This document shows positions 54,101 through 60,396 of a stretch of DNA of 64,000 bases, in pieces. Position 1 is the stretch's first letter. Every line of letters starts with the position of its first letter. The position numbers were made by a program, and so were the translations under genes. The stretch is from an uncultured Porphyromonadaceae bacterium (GTDB lineage Bacteria > Bacteroidota > Bacteroidia > Bacteroidales > Muribaculaceae): assembly GCA_900550395.1 (NCBI GenBank), contig URSD01000003.1:1-64000 (forward strand), given 5' to 3'. Below the pieces are notes generated by a model. It was not told the DNA's origin, did not search any database, and was given only the letters and a program-made list of their open reading frames with translations.

Positions 54101-54425
54101 CGGCAAAGAGACAGCCGCCATCGCCGAAATGTACCTTCTCGACGGCAAAGGCGACCGCCTGTCACGCGAGCCCTGGACAGTACTCTACGCAGACAGCGAG
54201 GACACGGACGGCGTAAACCGGTCGGCCGACAAGACATTCGACCTCCAGGAATCGACCTACTGGCAGACCGTCCCCGCCGTTCCCTTCCCCCACTCCATCG
54301 TCATTGACCTCGGCAGCACGCGCGACCTCTCCGGCTTCCAGTACCTCCCCCGCATGGAGTCAGAAGTTCCCGGCGCCATCCGCCGCTACCGCATCTACGT
54401 AAAAGAAGCACCCTTCAAATACTGA
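51120..54425 (+). CDS. fusion glycosidase: GH43-like exo-galactanase plus GH35 beta-galactosidase plus F5/8C module
   Basis: A 1101-residue secreted enzyme. After a signal peptide (FAMVVVLLAAPQAISA), residues 25-330 are a GH43 propeller of the exo-galactanase branch (subfamilies 24/34): INAHGGGILYHNGKYYWYGE, KVLERPKVVYNAGTGKFVMW, SREAPAVFRHDGRYYMLSSG. Residues 340-700 are GH35: acid/base E498 in QVENEYGSYG and nucleophile E575 in MCSEFWSGWFD. Jelly-roll domains follow (about 720-960), then an F5/8 type C-like domain (970-1100). Both halves attack terminal beta-galactose, so the protein should strip galactans or arabinogalactan side chains. The join is a short linker at WRDTWSMDEFQDRPRFEAGD. 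It is a single gene. Confidence 0.9.
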   Translation: MKFITLVRFAMVVVLLAAPQAISARDIVPGDVWLDTSGNPINAHGGGILYHNGKYYWYGEYKKGETVLPEWATWECYRTDVTGVGCYSSPDMVDWTFEGIVLPAVPDDSSHDLHPSKVLERPKVVYNAGTGKFVMWAHVESADYSKAAAGVAVSDSPTGPFTYLGSFRPNNAMSRDQTVFVDDDGKAYQFASSENNQTLYINELTDDYLRPTGRFTRNFIGMSREAPAVFRHDGRYYMLSSGCTGWDPNQAQLAVADSIMGPWTVIGNPCTGTDADKTFYAQSTYVQPVHGKKDCYIAMFDRWNNTDLENSRYVWLPMSFDGGKITIPWRDTWSMDEFQDRPRFEAGDGTFLLNGKPFVVKAAELHYPRIPREYWEQRIQLCKALGMNTVCLYVFWNAHEPKPDSFDFTGQNDLREFVRLCDKNGMKVILRPGPYVCAEWEMGGLPWWLLKKKDIMLRESDPYFLERVDKFQKAVAGQVGDLTVADGGPIIMVQVENEYGSYGIDRQYVSQIRDMLRGNFGKDVTLFQCDWSSNFLNNGLDDLIWTMNFGTGANIDQQFAKLREVRPRSPLMCSEFWSGWFDKWGANHETRPADDMIAGIDEMLSKGISFSLYMTHGGTNWGHWAGANSPGFAPDVTSYDYDAPLSESGQVTPKYHALRATLAKYMDGEKQFPVPATIKPVAVKAFEFTEVAPLWDNLPQPKTDDGIKTMEEYDQGFGSILYRTALPELTSPALLTVSDAHDFAQIFIDGRYIGTLDRRNGEKELPIPACRKGAQLDILVEAMGRINFGRAIKDFKGITGNVTVTVEKDGHKWVDELHGWQVFNIEDAYDTYAAMDFRPLTHGMKNADGRLPMGAYRATFHVRKPSDTFLNFETWGKGLVYVNGHPMGRIWEIGPQQTLYMPGCWLKKGENEIIVFDILGPREAVSEGLTAPKLDQLLVKKRRTHREPGQALDLSAEKPVASGAFKPGNGWQQVSFTSPVRGRYVCIEALDAIDGKETAAIAEMYLLDGKGDRLSREPWTVLYADSEDTDGVNRSADKTFDLQESTYWQTVPAVPFPHSIVIDLGSTRDLSGFQYLPRMESEVPGAIRRYRIYVKEAPFKY

Positions 54426-54454
54426 TTCTCCACATCAATCCACCCACCCACACC

Positions 54455-54488
54455 GGAGGCTGCGCCCGCAAGCGCAGCCTCCTTTTTT
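54455..54488 (+). terminator. terminator of the fusion glycosidase gene
   Basis: GGAGGCTGCGC (54455-54465) pairs with GCGCAGCCTCC (54472-54482), followed by six Ts. Confidence 0.9.
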
Positions 54489-54565
54489 ATCCCTTATATT
54501 GACATCCCCGAAAAAAAATTTTGCCATTAGTACAAAAACTACATTCAAAGGGGTATTTCGTGTTG

Positions 54566-54573
54566 TAACTTTG
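54566..54573 (+). promoter_or_regulatory. conserved -7 element upstream of ncRNA copy 2
   Basis: TAACTTTG within a block (54508-54578) that is nearly identical to the one at about 9825-9885 before ncRNA copy 1. Here an ATG follows 7 bases later (54581). Confidence 0.5.
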
Positions 54574-54580
54574 CACCATC

Positions 54581-54964
54581 ATGAAACATTCAAGCACATA
54601 CCCTTTCCGCCGCTGGTACAGAAAGTCCCTCACCGTGAGGGAAGCCGCCGTCATCGGCCTCCTCGAACGCCGTCGCCGCCGCACCGGCCGCGTCAGCATC
54701 GTCCTCACCGTACCCGCCGCCGAGCACGCCGCCATCAGCCGCCTGCTCCTCCACTACGCCCTGTTCCTCAATAACCGTTGCACACTAAATTGCATCATCC
54801 TTGTCGCCACCACAAGCACAACTCCTCACTCCACACTCCCAACTCCTCACTGCGCAGTACACTGCGCTGCACACTGCGCGCGGCGCAAGCGCCGTCGCGC
54901 ACACCCCGCCCGCGCCGGTCCTAACTCCTCACTCCTAACTGCGCGAAGCGCAACCAACTCCTAA
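54581..54964 (+). CDS. possible small basic protein with degenerate tail
   Basis: The frame encodes 127 residues. The first 75 look like a real small basic protein (KSLTVREAAVIGLLERRRRR, GRVSIVLTVPAAEHAAISRL, YALFLNNR). From about residue 78 the frame runs into low-complexity DNA (ACTCC/TCACTCC units with short hairpins such as GCGGGC-TTT-GCCCGC) and the translation loses protein character. It begins 7 bases after a conserved -7 element, but the corresponding place before ncRNA copy 1 has no ATG. I do not recognise a family. It could be a leaderless small gene or chance. Confidence 0.35.
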   Translation: MKHSSTYPFRRWYRKSLTVREAAVIGLLERRRRRTGRVSIVLTVPAAEHAAISRLLLHYALFLNNRCTLNCIILVATTSTTPHSTLPTPHCAVHCAAHCARRKRRRAHPARAGPNSSLLTARSATNS

Positions 54965-55013
54965 CTGCGGGCTTTGCCCGCGGCCGCCCCCTAAACCTTA
55001 AACCATAAACCTT
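54790..55013. repeat. low-complexity pyrimidine repeat with short hairpins
   Basis: The stretch alternates ACTCCTCACTCC/AACTCCTAACT-like units, TAAACCTTAAACC units and small GC hairpins (TGCGCGAAGCGCA, GCGGGCTTTGCCCGC, GGCGCAAGCGCC). Similar TTTAGAGTTTAAAG or TAAACTC units occur at 20089-20120 and about 9806-9820. Confidence 0.6.
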
Positions 55014-55282
55014 AAACCGAGAACATTGACATTCTGATACAACCTCGCCTTGCGTTCCGCACCCGCGGAGACGCACCGCACAGTGCAGGCAGGGGGCAAC
55101 ACAACGGAAACGGAGAGAAGCCGGCATCTCTCCGACTGGTAGCGCACACCCGTTGTGTTAGGTGATAGTCCCCGACGTCAGGGTTGCCTTGTGACCCGCA
55201 TCGAGCCAAGCTCGGCCAGCACACCTCGCGCACAAAAACACATACAGCCGCATGCCCTGGTACCAGCATGCGGCTGTTTTTG
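55014..55282 (+). ncRNA. structured non-coding RNA, copy 2 (6S-like candidate)
   Basis: This copy matches ncRNA copy 1 (9931-10206) at its start (AAACCGAGAACATTGACATTCTG), in a fully identical 74-nt core (55149-55222) and in the terminator stem (55244-55255 with 55266-55277). Variable parts keep their pairing: the 5' hairpin is TCCGC-ACCC-GCGGA here and CCCTAC..GGAGGG-like in copy 1, while GGAGAGA/TCTCTCC and CAACACAACGG/CCGTTGTGTT are retained. That pattern argues for selection on RNA structure. The class is not proven; 6S RNA or Bacteroidales-1 are the first candidates to test. It lies just outside the mobile element, next to the tRNA attachment site. Confidence 0.7.
55244..55282 (+). terminator. 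intrinsic terminator of ncRNA copy 2
   Basis: ACAGCCGCATGC (55244-55255) pairs with GCATGCGGCTGT (55266-55277) around CTGGTACCA, followed by five Ts. Confidence 0.9.
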
Positions 55283-55302
55283 TATCAGCTCCATCGACAA
55301 AA

Positions 55303-55342
55303 AAATCTCCAGACAATTGCCATACAATCGTTTGGAGATTCA
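55303..55342 (-). terminator. terminator of the tRNA-Met transcript
   Basis: On the minus strand AATCTCCA (55342-55335) pairs with TGGAGATT (55313-55306 region), followed by a run of Ts. It lies directly downstream of the tRNA 3' end. Confidence 0.75.
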
Positions 55343-55348
55343 ACACCG

Positions 55349-55390
55349 TGGTCCCACTAGGGCTTGAACCTAGGACTCCCTGATTATGAG
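55349..55390 (-). tRNA. 3' half of tRNA-Met(CAU), attachment site of the mobile element
   Basis: On the minus strand the sequence starts at the anticodon loop CTCATAA (55390-55384, anticodon CAT), continues with TCAGG, variable GAGTC, the T arm CTAGG-TTCAAGC-CCTAG and acceptor strand TGGGACC plus discriminator A. CCA is not encoded. The 5' half is missing: upstream of the loop stands CCACCTA instead of the expected CCTGA stem. A partial tRNA ending at the anticodon loop beside an integrase gene is the usual junction of an integrated element. The complete tRNA should lie at the other end. Confidence 0.85.
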
Positions 55391-55622
55391 TAGGTGGACT
55401 CCCTGATTTTGAACGAAACCGCATGAAACTTCGTTAATAAGATGTAATTTGATTATCAGATATTTGCAGACATCGAAAGAAGTTTGTAATTTTGTATGAG
55501 ACCTCTTGAAACTCGCGGGTTGTGTTCAAAATGTGTTCAAATCCCATTTGCTGAACACGCTCCCTGATTGTTTTGTGGGGTCTGGCAGGTCTGATAAAAA
55601 CTTGAACACAACTTTGAACACA
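55373..55622. repeat. direct and inverted repeats between attachment site and integrase
   Basis: CTCCCTGATT occurs at 55376-55385, 55399-55408 and 55560-55569; the first two share 13 bases at a 23-base step. TGTGTTCAA occurs at 55521-55529 and 55532-55540, and its complement TTGAACACA at 55602-55610 and 55614-55622. These look like core-type and arm-type sites for integrase or excisionase. The last TTGAACACA copies overlap a weak -7 element (CAACTTTG, 55609-55616) just ahead of the integrase ATG. Confidence 0.7.
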
Positions 55623-55627
55623 GAGAT

Positions 55628-56980
55628 ATGAACAAGGCACTTTTTAGCGATGAATCCCGACGGTTCGCAGGAGCAACGATATATATCGTTCTCGCCCCGG
55701 ACAACAGATATAAATTCGACACAGGCAAATCTGTGCCGTTGACAGTCTGTGTCACTCATCAGCGGTTACGGCGATATTTCACAACCGGATTTAAGGTATC
55801 GTCGACTAAAGAATATGAGGCGTTGTTCTCGAAATCAAATGCTGCCATTGAAGCCCGAAAGGAGCTTCGGAAGGTGTTTGACCAGATATGTGCCAAAACA
55901 GACGAACTAATTTTGCTCAATCGGTTCTCGGTTGCCGACCTCAAAAGTCATGTTGAAAAGTCCGAGGGGAAAGTAACGGAAAAATCTATGAGGGCGGACG
56001 ATACCTTTTCTTATTGGGCAACACTTGGCGCATCGAAAGAGAAAGTAAAGACCCGCGCGATGTATTCTTCTGCCCTTGACTGGTTCAAGCTGTTCCGAAA
56101 AGATAAACCCATCTCACTCGGCGCTGTCGATACCGCCATAATCACACGCTTCGCCAAATGGCTTGATGAACAGAAAGCACGCAACGGCACGGATCAGCCG
56201 CTTTCTTTGGACACGCGAATGGTAATTCTCCGTGCCACACGAGCTGTGTTCAATCAAGCATATAAAGACGGTCACACTACACTGGTACCCAATTTCAAAG
56301 GTCTTATCCATGCCGGCAACCGTCGCCGCTTGAACGCCTTGACTGTGGAAGAAGTATTGAAGTTGTGGGAATATTGGCTTGCAGCTCCTGATAAACAATC
56401 TAAATATGCGCGTGCAGTAGGACGCTGGCTGCTCCTTTATTGTCTCAACGGCATGAACACCATAGATATGGCAAAACTTGTCTGGACAGAAAAGGCAGCA
56501 GTTTCGCAGAAATTTCCGCAATTCGTTTTCATACGTTCCAAGATTGACAGGGCAAATAAACCTATTGGCAAGCAGCTTGATGAGACATCCGTGCCGATCA
56601 TCCCTCAGTTACGGCAGTTGCTCGATGTGTATGCCTCGCCATATGGCCCCGGTGAACTTGTTTTCCCTGACATCTTTCTCAATGCTGTTACAGATGAACA
56701 GAAGTCTATCCGTGTCCACGACTTCAATCGCCGGATCTCAAAAAACATAAAAGATGTTTGCGAATCTCTCGGCATCCAGCCCGTTACACCGCAGTATGCC
56801 CGCAACTCTTTTATTTCGGCATTGGCGCATCATGGAGTCATGACAGCGTACATAGACTATGCTGTAGGACACGCCACATCGGAGGTGTCGGCACTACTCG
56901 CAGGTTACATATCCAATGTAACACCAGCTATGATGCAGGCTTTCAATGAGAAAATATTTATAGTGCCTCCGATTCAGTGA
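55628..56980 (+). CDS. int: tyrosine recombinase (integrase) of the mobile element
   Basis: A 450-residue site-specific recombinase. The N-terminal 110 residues form an arm-binding region, residues about 125-225 the SAM-like core-binding domain (DTFSYWATLGASKEKVKTR, YSSALDWFKLFRKDKP), and 230-450 the catalytic domain. Catalytic residues are visible as the lysine in FIRSKIDRANKP, R392 in TPQYARNSF, H415 in AVGHATSE and nucleophile Y427 in LLAGYISN. The first arginine box reads YCLNGMNTIDMAKL with no arginine, as is usual for Bacteroidetes integrases, and the HxxR histidine is replaced by tyrosine. It should insert the element at the tRNA-Met 3' end beside it. Confidence 0.93.
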   Translation: MNKALFSDESRRFAGATIYIVLAPDNRYKFDTGKSVPLTVCVTHQRLRRYFTTGFKVSSTKEYEALFSKSNAAIEARKELRKVFDQICAKTDELILLNRFSVADLKSHVEKSEGKVTEKSMRADDTFSYWATLGASKEKVKTRAMYSSALDWFKLFRKDKPISLGAVDTAIITRFAKWLDEQKARNGTDQPLSLDTRMVILRATRAVFNQAYKDGHTTLVPNFKGLIHAGNRRRLNALTVEEVLKLWEYWLAAPDKQSKYARAVGRWLLLYCLNGMNTIDMAKLVWTEKAAVSQKFPQFVFIRSKIDRANKPIGKQLDETSVPIIPQLRQLLDVYASPYGPGELVFPDIFLNAVTDEQKSIRVHDFNRRISKNIKDVCESLGIQPVTPQYARNSFISALAHHGVMTAYIDYAVGHATSEVSALLAGYISNVTPAMMQAFNEKIFIVPPIQ

Positions 56981-57019
56981 TTATTTGACCCAAGACATGA
57001 AAAGTCCATCAAAAATGAT

Positions 57020-57027
57020 TAATTTTG
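57020..57027 (+). promoter_or_regulatory. -7 element of the AlbA/Schlafen-type regulator
   Basis: TAATTTTG fits TAnnTTTG and ends 4 bases before the ATG at 57032, suggesting a leaderless or near-leaderless mRNA. No clear -33 element is visible. Confidence 0.5.
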
Positions 57028-57031
57028 TATT

Positions 57032-58558
57032 ATGGCAACGAACAACGCAGAAATAAACGATAAAGAATACATTGACCAACTTTTGGCTAATGGAGAACGA
57101 GTTACCCTTGAATGTAAGAGAGCCAGAAAGGATGTACCACATTCATTATGGGAAACTTATTCCGCTTTTGCCAATACTGATGGCGGCACAATTCTTCTTG
57201 GTGTTGACGAGGATTTGAAGGAAAAGGACATATCCAAACGTTTCAATGTCATCGGCGTTGAAGATGCCGCAAAAATACGCACGGATATTTGGAATACACT
57301 TAACAGCCGCGAAAAGGTAAGCACCAGTCTGCTTAGAGACGAAGACATAAATACTCTTTCATACGATGGTAAAGATGTTGTCGTTATTCATGTTCCTCGT
57401 GCCACTTATGAAGAGCGCCCGGTATATATCAACAACAACATTATGCGTGGCACATACCGACGCCGGCATGAGGGAGATTATCATTGCCCCGAAGCTATTA
57501 TAAGAATGATGTTGCGAGATGCCTATGATGATGGTAATGACCGTATGTTTCTCGAACATTATACGATGGACGACATAGATATTCCGACACTTGAGGCATA
57601 TCGCAACATGTTCCGTGTGGCAAATCTCGAACACGTATGGAACGGATTGGACCACAAAGAATTTCTAACACAACTCGGAGCTTATACCATTGACCGTACC
57701 TCCGGAAAGGAAGGGCTTACTATGGCAGGTTTGCTGATGTTTGGCAAAGGCTTGCCGGTGCGGGAGCGATTTGACAACCTGCGAATGGATTACATCGACA
57801 AGTCTAATCTTGTTGGAGACCAGAGGTATAGCGACCGCCTGACATACGATGGCACATGGGAGAACAACATATTCAACTTTCTGCGTATGGTAGTTCCCCG
57901 TCTTACGCGGGATTTACCCAGACCATTCAAGATGACAGGTATTATCCGAGAGGATGATACTCCGCAGAAGAAAGCAGTTCGTGAGGCTTTTACCAACATG
58001 ATTATCCATGCCGACATGATGATAGGCAGCGGACTCCTTAGGGTTGAAAAGTATGATGACAGATTTGTGCTCACTAATCCCGGACTGCTGAAACTTCCGC
58101 TTGAGCAGATTTATGCCGGAGGAGAGTCCAAAGCGCGTAACCAGCGGATGCAGCACATGCTTCGTATGATAGGCTATGGCGAGAATCTTGGTTCAGGCTT
58201 CCCTCTCATACTCAATGCATGGCATGAAAGGCACTGGCTGAAACCTCAGCTCATTGAGCAATCTGAGCTGATGCAAGTTAAACTCGAACTGAAGATAGTC
58301 AATGCCGAGAATCCTTATGGTTCACAGAATGAGCACATAAATGAGCACATAAATGAGCACATAAAATTATCTGAAAGACAGTTCCGTGTCATTGGATACA
58401 TAGCTGAGAATCCAACAATTACATTGTCGGAGTTAGCTGCTAAGGAAGATGTGGCAAAAATTACCATACGTCGCGACTTAGACGTTTTACAAAAGGAAGG
58501 CGTAATCTTGCGCCAAGGCAGCACCAGAGCCGGCAGATGGGATATCCTTAAACATTGA
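57032..58558 (+). CDS. Schlafen/AlbA_2-domain ATP-binding transcriptional regulator
   Basis: A 508-residue protein. Residues 18-150 are an AlbA_2 (Schlafen-type) nucleic-acid-binding domain: RVTLECKRARKDVPHSLWET, SAFANTDGGTILLGVDED and VPRATYEERPVYINN. Residues 300-410 are the HATPase_c_4-like part (VREAFTNMIIHADM, RFVLTNPGLLKL, MLRMIGYGENLGSGFPLIL). A linker with three NEHI units encoded by a 12-base tandem repeat (58328-58363) leads to a C-terminal winged helix (LSERQFRVIGYIAENPTI, ITIRRDLDVLQKEGVIL). Such proteins are common passengers of mobile elements; their targets are mostly unknown. It follows the integrase and may regulate the element or act in defence. Confidence 0.85.
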   Translation: MATNNAEINDKEYIDQLLANGERVTLECKRARKDVPHSLWETYSAFANTDGGTILLGVDEDLKEKDISKRFNVIGVEDAAKIRTDIWNTLNSREKVSTSLLRDEDINTLSYDGKDVVVIHVPRATYEERPVYINNNIMRGTYRRRHEGDYHCPEAIIRMMLRDAYDDGNDRMFLEHYTMDDIDIPTLEAYRNMFRVANLEHVWNGLDHKEFLTQLGAYTIDRTSGKEGLTMAGLLMFGKGLPVRERFDNLRMDYIDKSNLVGDQRYSDRLTYDGTWENNIFNFLRMVVPRLTRDLPRPFKMTGIIREDDTPQKKAVREAFTNMIIHADMMIGSGLLRVEKYDDRFVLTNPGLLKLPLEQIYAGGESKARNQRMQHMLRMIGYGENLGSGFPLILNAWHERHWLKPQLIEQSELMQVKLELKIVNAENPYGSQNEHINEHINEHIKLSERQFRVIGYIAENPTITLSELAAKEDVAKITIRRDLDVLQKEGVILRQGSTRAGRWDILKH

Positions 58559-58692
58559 ATCTTGCGGGCGAACACTTTTGGGTTGCTTGTTGTTTGAGAT
58601 ACTGAGTGCTAAAATTTCATAACATTCCAATAGGTATTGTTAAGATTTATTGGCACTCACATTCATCAACCCATTAAAACACCACCCCGCAA

Positions 58693-59820
58693 ATGCCAAA
58701 CCCTACGACATTACGAGATGTTGTGCCAATATTGGACGATCTGAGGCAACTCACGAAAGTTCCGCTGGTAGCCAAACAGGATACAATTCTGTACAAGCGA
58801 ATTGCCGAGGCCACCAGTAAACTTTGCTCTATCGACATCGAAAACGCTATCATCGAATCCCATGCTTCCGGAGAAATCGGAAAGGTGCAAGCTAACCAGA
58901 CCAGAAATTACTGCGCCGAGATTGCAACAAGACTACTTACATTTTGGCCTGTATTCTCTACGTTGGACCGTGAACGTAAAAATAAATCCAAGGCAGACAT
59001 GATAGACGGCTACGAAAGCAACCACTTCCTTAAAGAAGTGGAGATGTTCTATATGATAGCAGCCCATTATGAGTACGCGCTAAAGGCTTGCCATAAAATC
59101 CCGGTTCCAGACGATTGGACAATAGATAAATACAAACAGGAAATCGAGCAATTCCATATGGCCGAGACCCGTGACGGATGGCTTGAAAAGAAACGGGAGT
59201 TTCTTAAGAAATTGCAGGAAAGCGTTGAATATGATGAATTTCTGTTGAAACCTTCATTCGATGTGTACCATGACTTGCGAAATGTCTGTCGCAAAATTTT
59301 TATCATGGTGGAACGATACTTTCCGCCATGTGAAATTCAGTTACATCCGAAATGCAGGGAAACCTTTATACAAAAGATGCAGGTTCACAATGGTAGTTAT
59401 CCTGCGCCTGAACAACCTGTAAAACAGAATCAGACCAATACGAAATCATGCCGCCAATGGGAAGAAGAACTGTTCCCGATGATTCTTGTGTCGGAATTAT
59501 ATGAAATCTGCTCTGATGTTTTCGATAGTACCGAGACTCAGTTTCATTCATCGCTCAATCTTCATGGTAAGCATGAACCTATAAAGATACGACCAAAACA
59601 GAAAATCAAGGCGTGCTATCTTATATCAAAATTATACGAGATTGTTCCGGCCAAGCATAAAGCAGCGTGGCGCGAGGATATTCTCGCTCATCTTGATATT
59701 CAGTGGAGCTACTATGAAAAGAAGTATTGTCATCCACGCGGAGATGATGCCAGTGCATCAAGTAGAGAATATGCCGATGAAATTGACAGAATCTTCAAAA
59801 ACCATAAAAAGCGGGCCTGA
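58693..59820 (+). CDS. uncharacterised cargo protein of the mobile element
   Basis: A 375-residue soluble protein with no signal peptide or membrane segment. It appears mostly helical and rich in charged and aromatic residues (IAARLL-type helices such as RNYCAEIATRLLTFWPVF, FYMIAAHYEYALKACHKIP, WLEKKREFLKKLQES). Scattered cysteines and histidines (CRKIFIMVERYFPPCEIQLHPKC) do not form a motif I know. The last third contains ELYEICSDVFDSTETQFHSS and KIKACYLISKLYEIVPAKH, which look like a repeated helical unit. It stands alone between the regulator and the mobilization block, so it is accessory cargo. I cannot assign a function. Confidence 0.75.
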   Translation: MPNPTTLRDVVPILDDLRQLTKVPLVAKQDTILYKRIAEATSKLCSIDIENAIIESHASGEIGKVQANQTRNYCAEIATRLLTFWPVFSTLDRERKNKSKADMIDGYESNHFLKEVEMFYMIAAHYEYALKACHKIPVPDDWTIDKYKQEIEQFHMAETRDGWLEKKREFLKKLQESVEYDEFLLKPSFDVYHDLRNVCRKIFIMVERYFPPCEIQLHPKCRETFIQKMQVHNGSYPAPEQPVKQNQTNTKSCRQWEEELFPMILVSELYEICSDVFDSTETQFHSSLNLHGKHEPIKIRPKQKIKACYLISKLYEIVPAKHKAAWREDILAHLDIQWSYYEKKYCHPRGDDASASSREYADEIDRIFKNHKKRA

Positions 59821-59895
59821 TAGTCCTTGCGACTTAAAGATACCACTTGCGCACCACTTTCACCACTCAAAAATCCACTTTAGGAACCTCATGAT

Positions 59896-59930
59896 ACTAC
59901 CCGTTAGAGTCTGATACTCTGATGGGTAGT
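59896..59930. other. hairpin upstream of the replication/mobilization block
   Basis: ACTACCC (59896-59902) pairs with GGGTAGT (59924-59930), and AGAGT with ACTCT inside. There is no strong T-run, so it may be a weak terminator of the cargo gene or a regulatory or replication hairpin. Confidence 0.5.
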
Positions 59931-59981
59931 TCTATTAAGTGGATAAGATGAAACCACATACACCCCACTCATAACCGGTTG

Positions 59982-59989
59982 TAATTTTG
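59982..59989 (+). promoter_or_regulatory. -7 element of the replication/mobilization operon
   Basis: TAATTTTG fits TAnnTTTG; no TTTG is seen at -33. The DUF3853 gene starts 68 bases downstream. Confidence 0.5.
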
Positions 59990-60057
59990 CAGTGTCCGGG
60001 AGATACTCGGATACGCTCTCTCTGAGGGCGGAAGTATAATTCAAACCCACACTGCGT

Positions 60058-60396
60058 ATGACAAAAGACCAGTTGCTCAAACTTCCTCTCTGGCAGTACA
60101 CCGGAGAACAATTTTTAGAATTGCTTGACTCTCATTTTGTCAAGACCTCACCCGCACCCGCAAGCGTAACCTCTGACGAAAATGTTACCACCACAGCAAA
60201 GCGTTGGCTCGTTTATGGAATCAAAGGACTATGCGACCTTCTCCAGTGCAGCAAGGCTACCGCACACCGCATCAAGAACAGTGGCGTAATCAAAGATGCC
60301 ATTACTCAATCTGGCAGAAAAATAGTCATCGACGCCCAGAAAGCACTCGACCTCATACAAGAAAATAAGAAAGGGGGTGAAGAATGGACGGAGTGA
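60058..60396 (+). CDS. DUF3853 helix-turn-helix protein
   Basis: A 112-residue protein of the DUF3853 family, small excisionase-like DNA-binding proteins found at the start of mobilization and replication modules of Bacteroidetes elements. The N-terminus DQLLKLPLWQYTGEQFLELL is typical. Residues 60-100 form the MerR/excisionase-type motif (WLVYGIKGLCDLLQCSKATA, HRIKNSGVIKDAITQSGRKI). It may act as excision factor or operon regulator. It overlaps the next gene by 13 bases and is the first gene of the operon. Confidence 0.85.
   Translation: MTKDQLLKLPLWQYTGEQFLELLDSHFVKTSPAPASVTSDENVTTTAKRWLVYGIKGLCDLLQCSKATAHRIKNSGVIKDAITQSGRKIVIDAQKALDLIQENKKGGEEWTE

Noticed and set aside
55349..55440. Complete tRNA-Met gene
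   Set aside because: The D arm, 5' acceptor strand and 5' anticodon stem are missing; only the 3' half from the anticodon loop is present.
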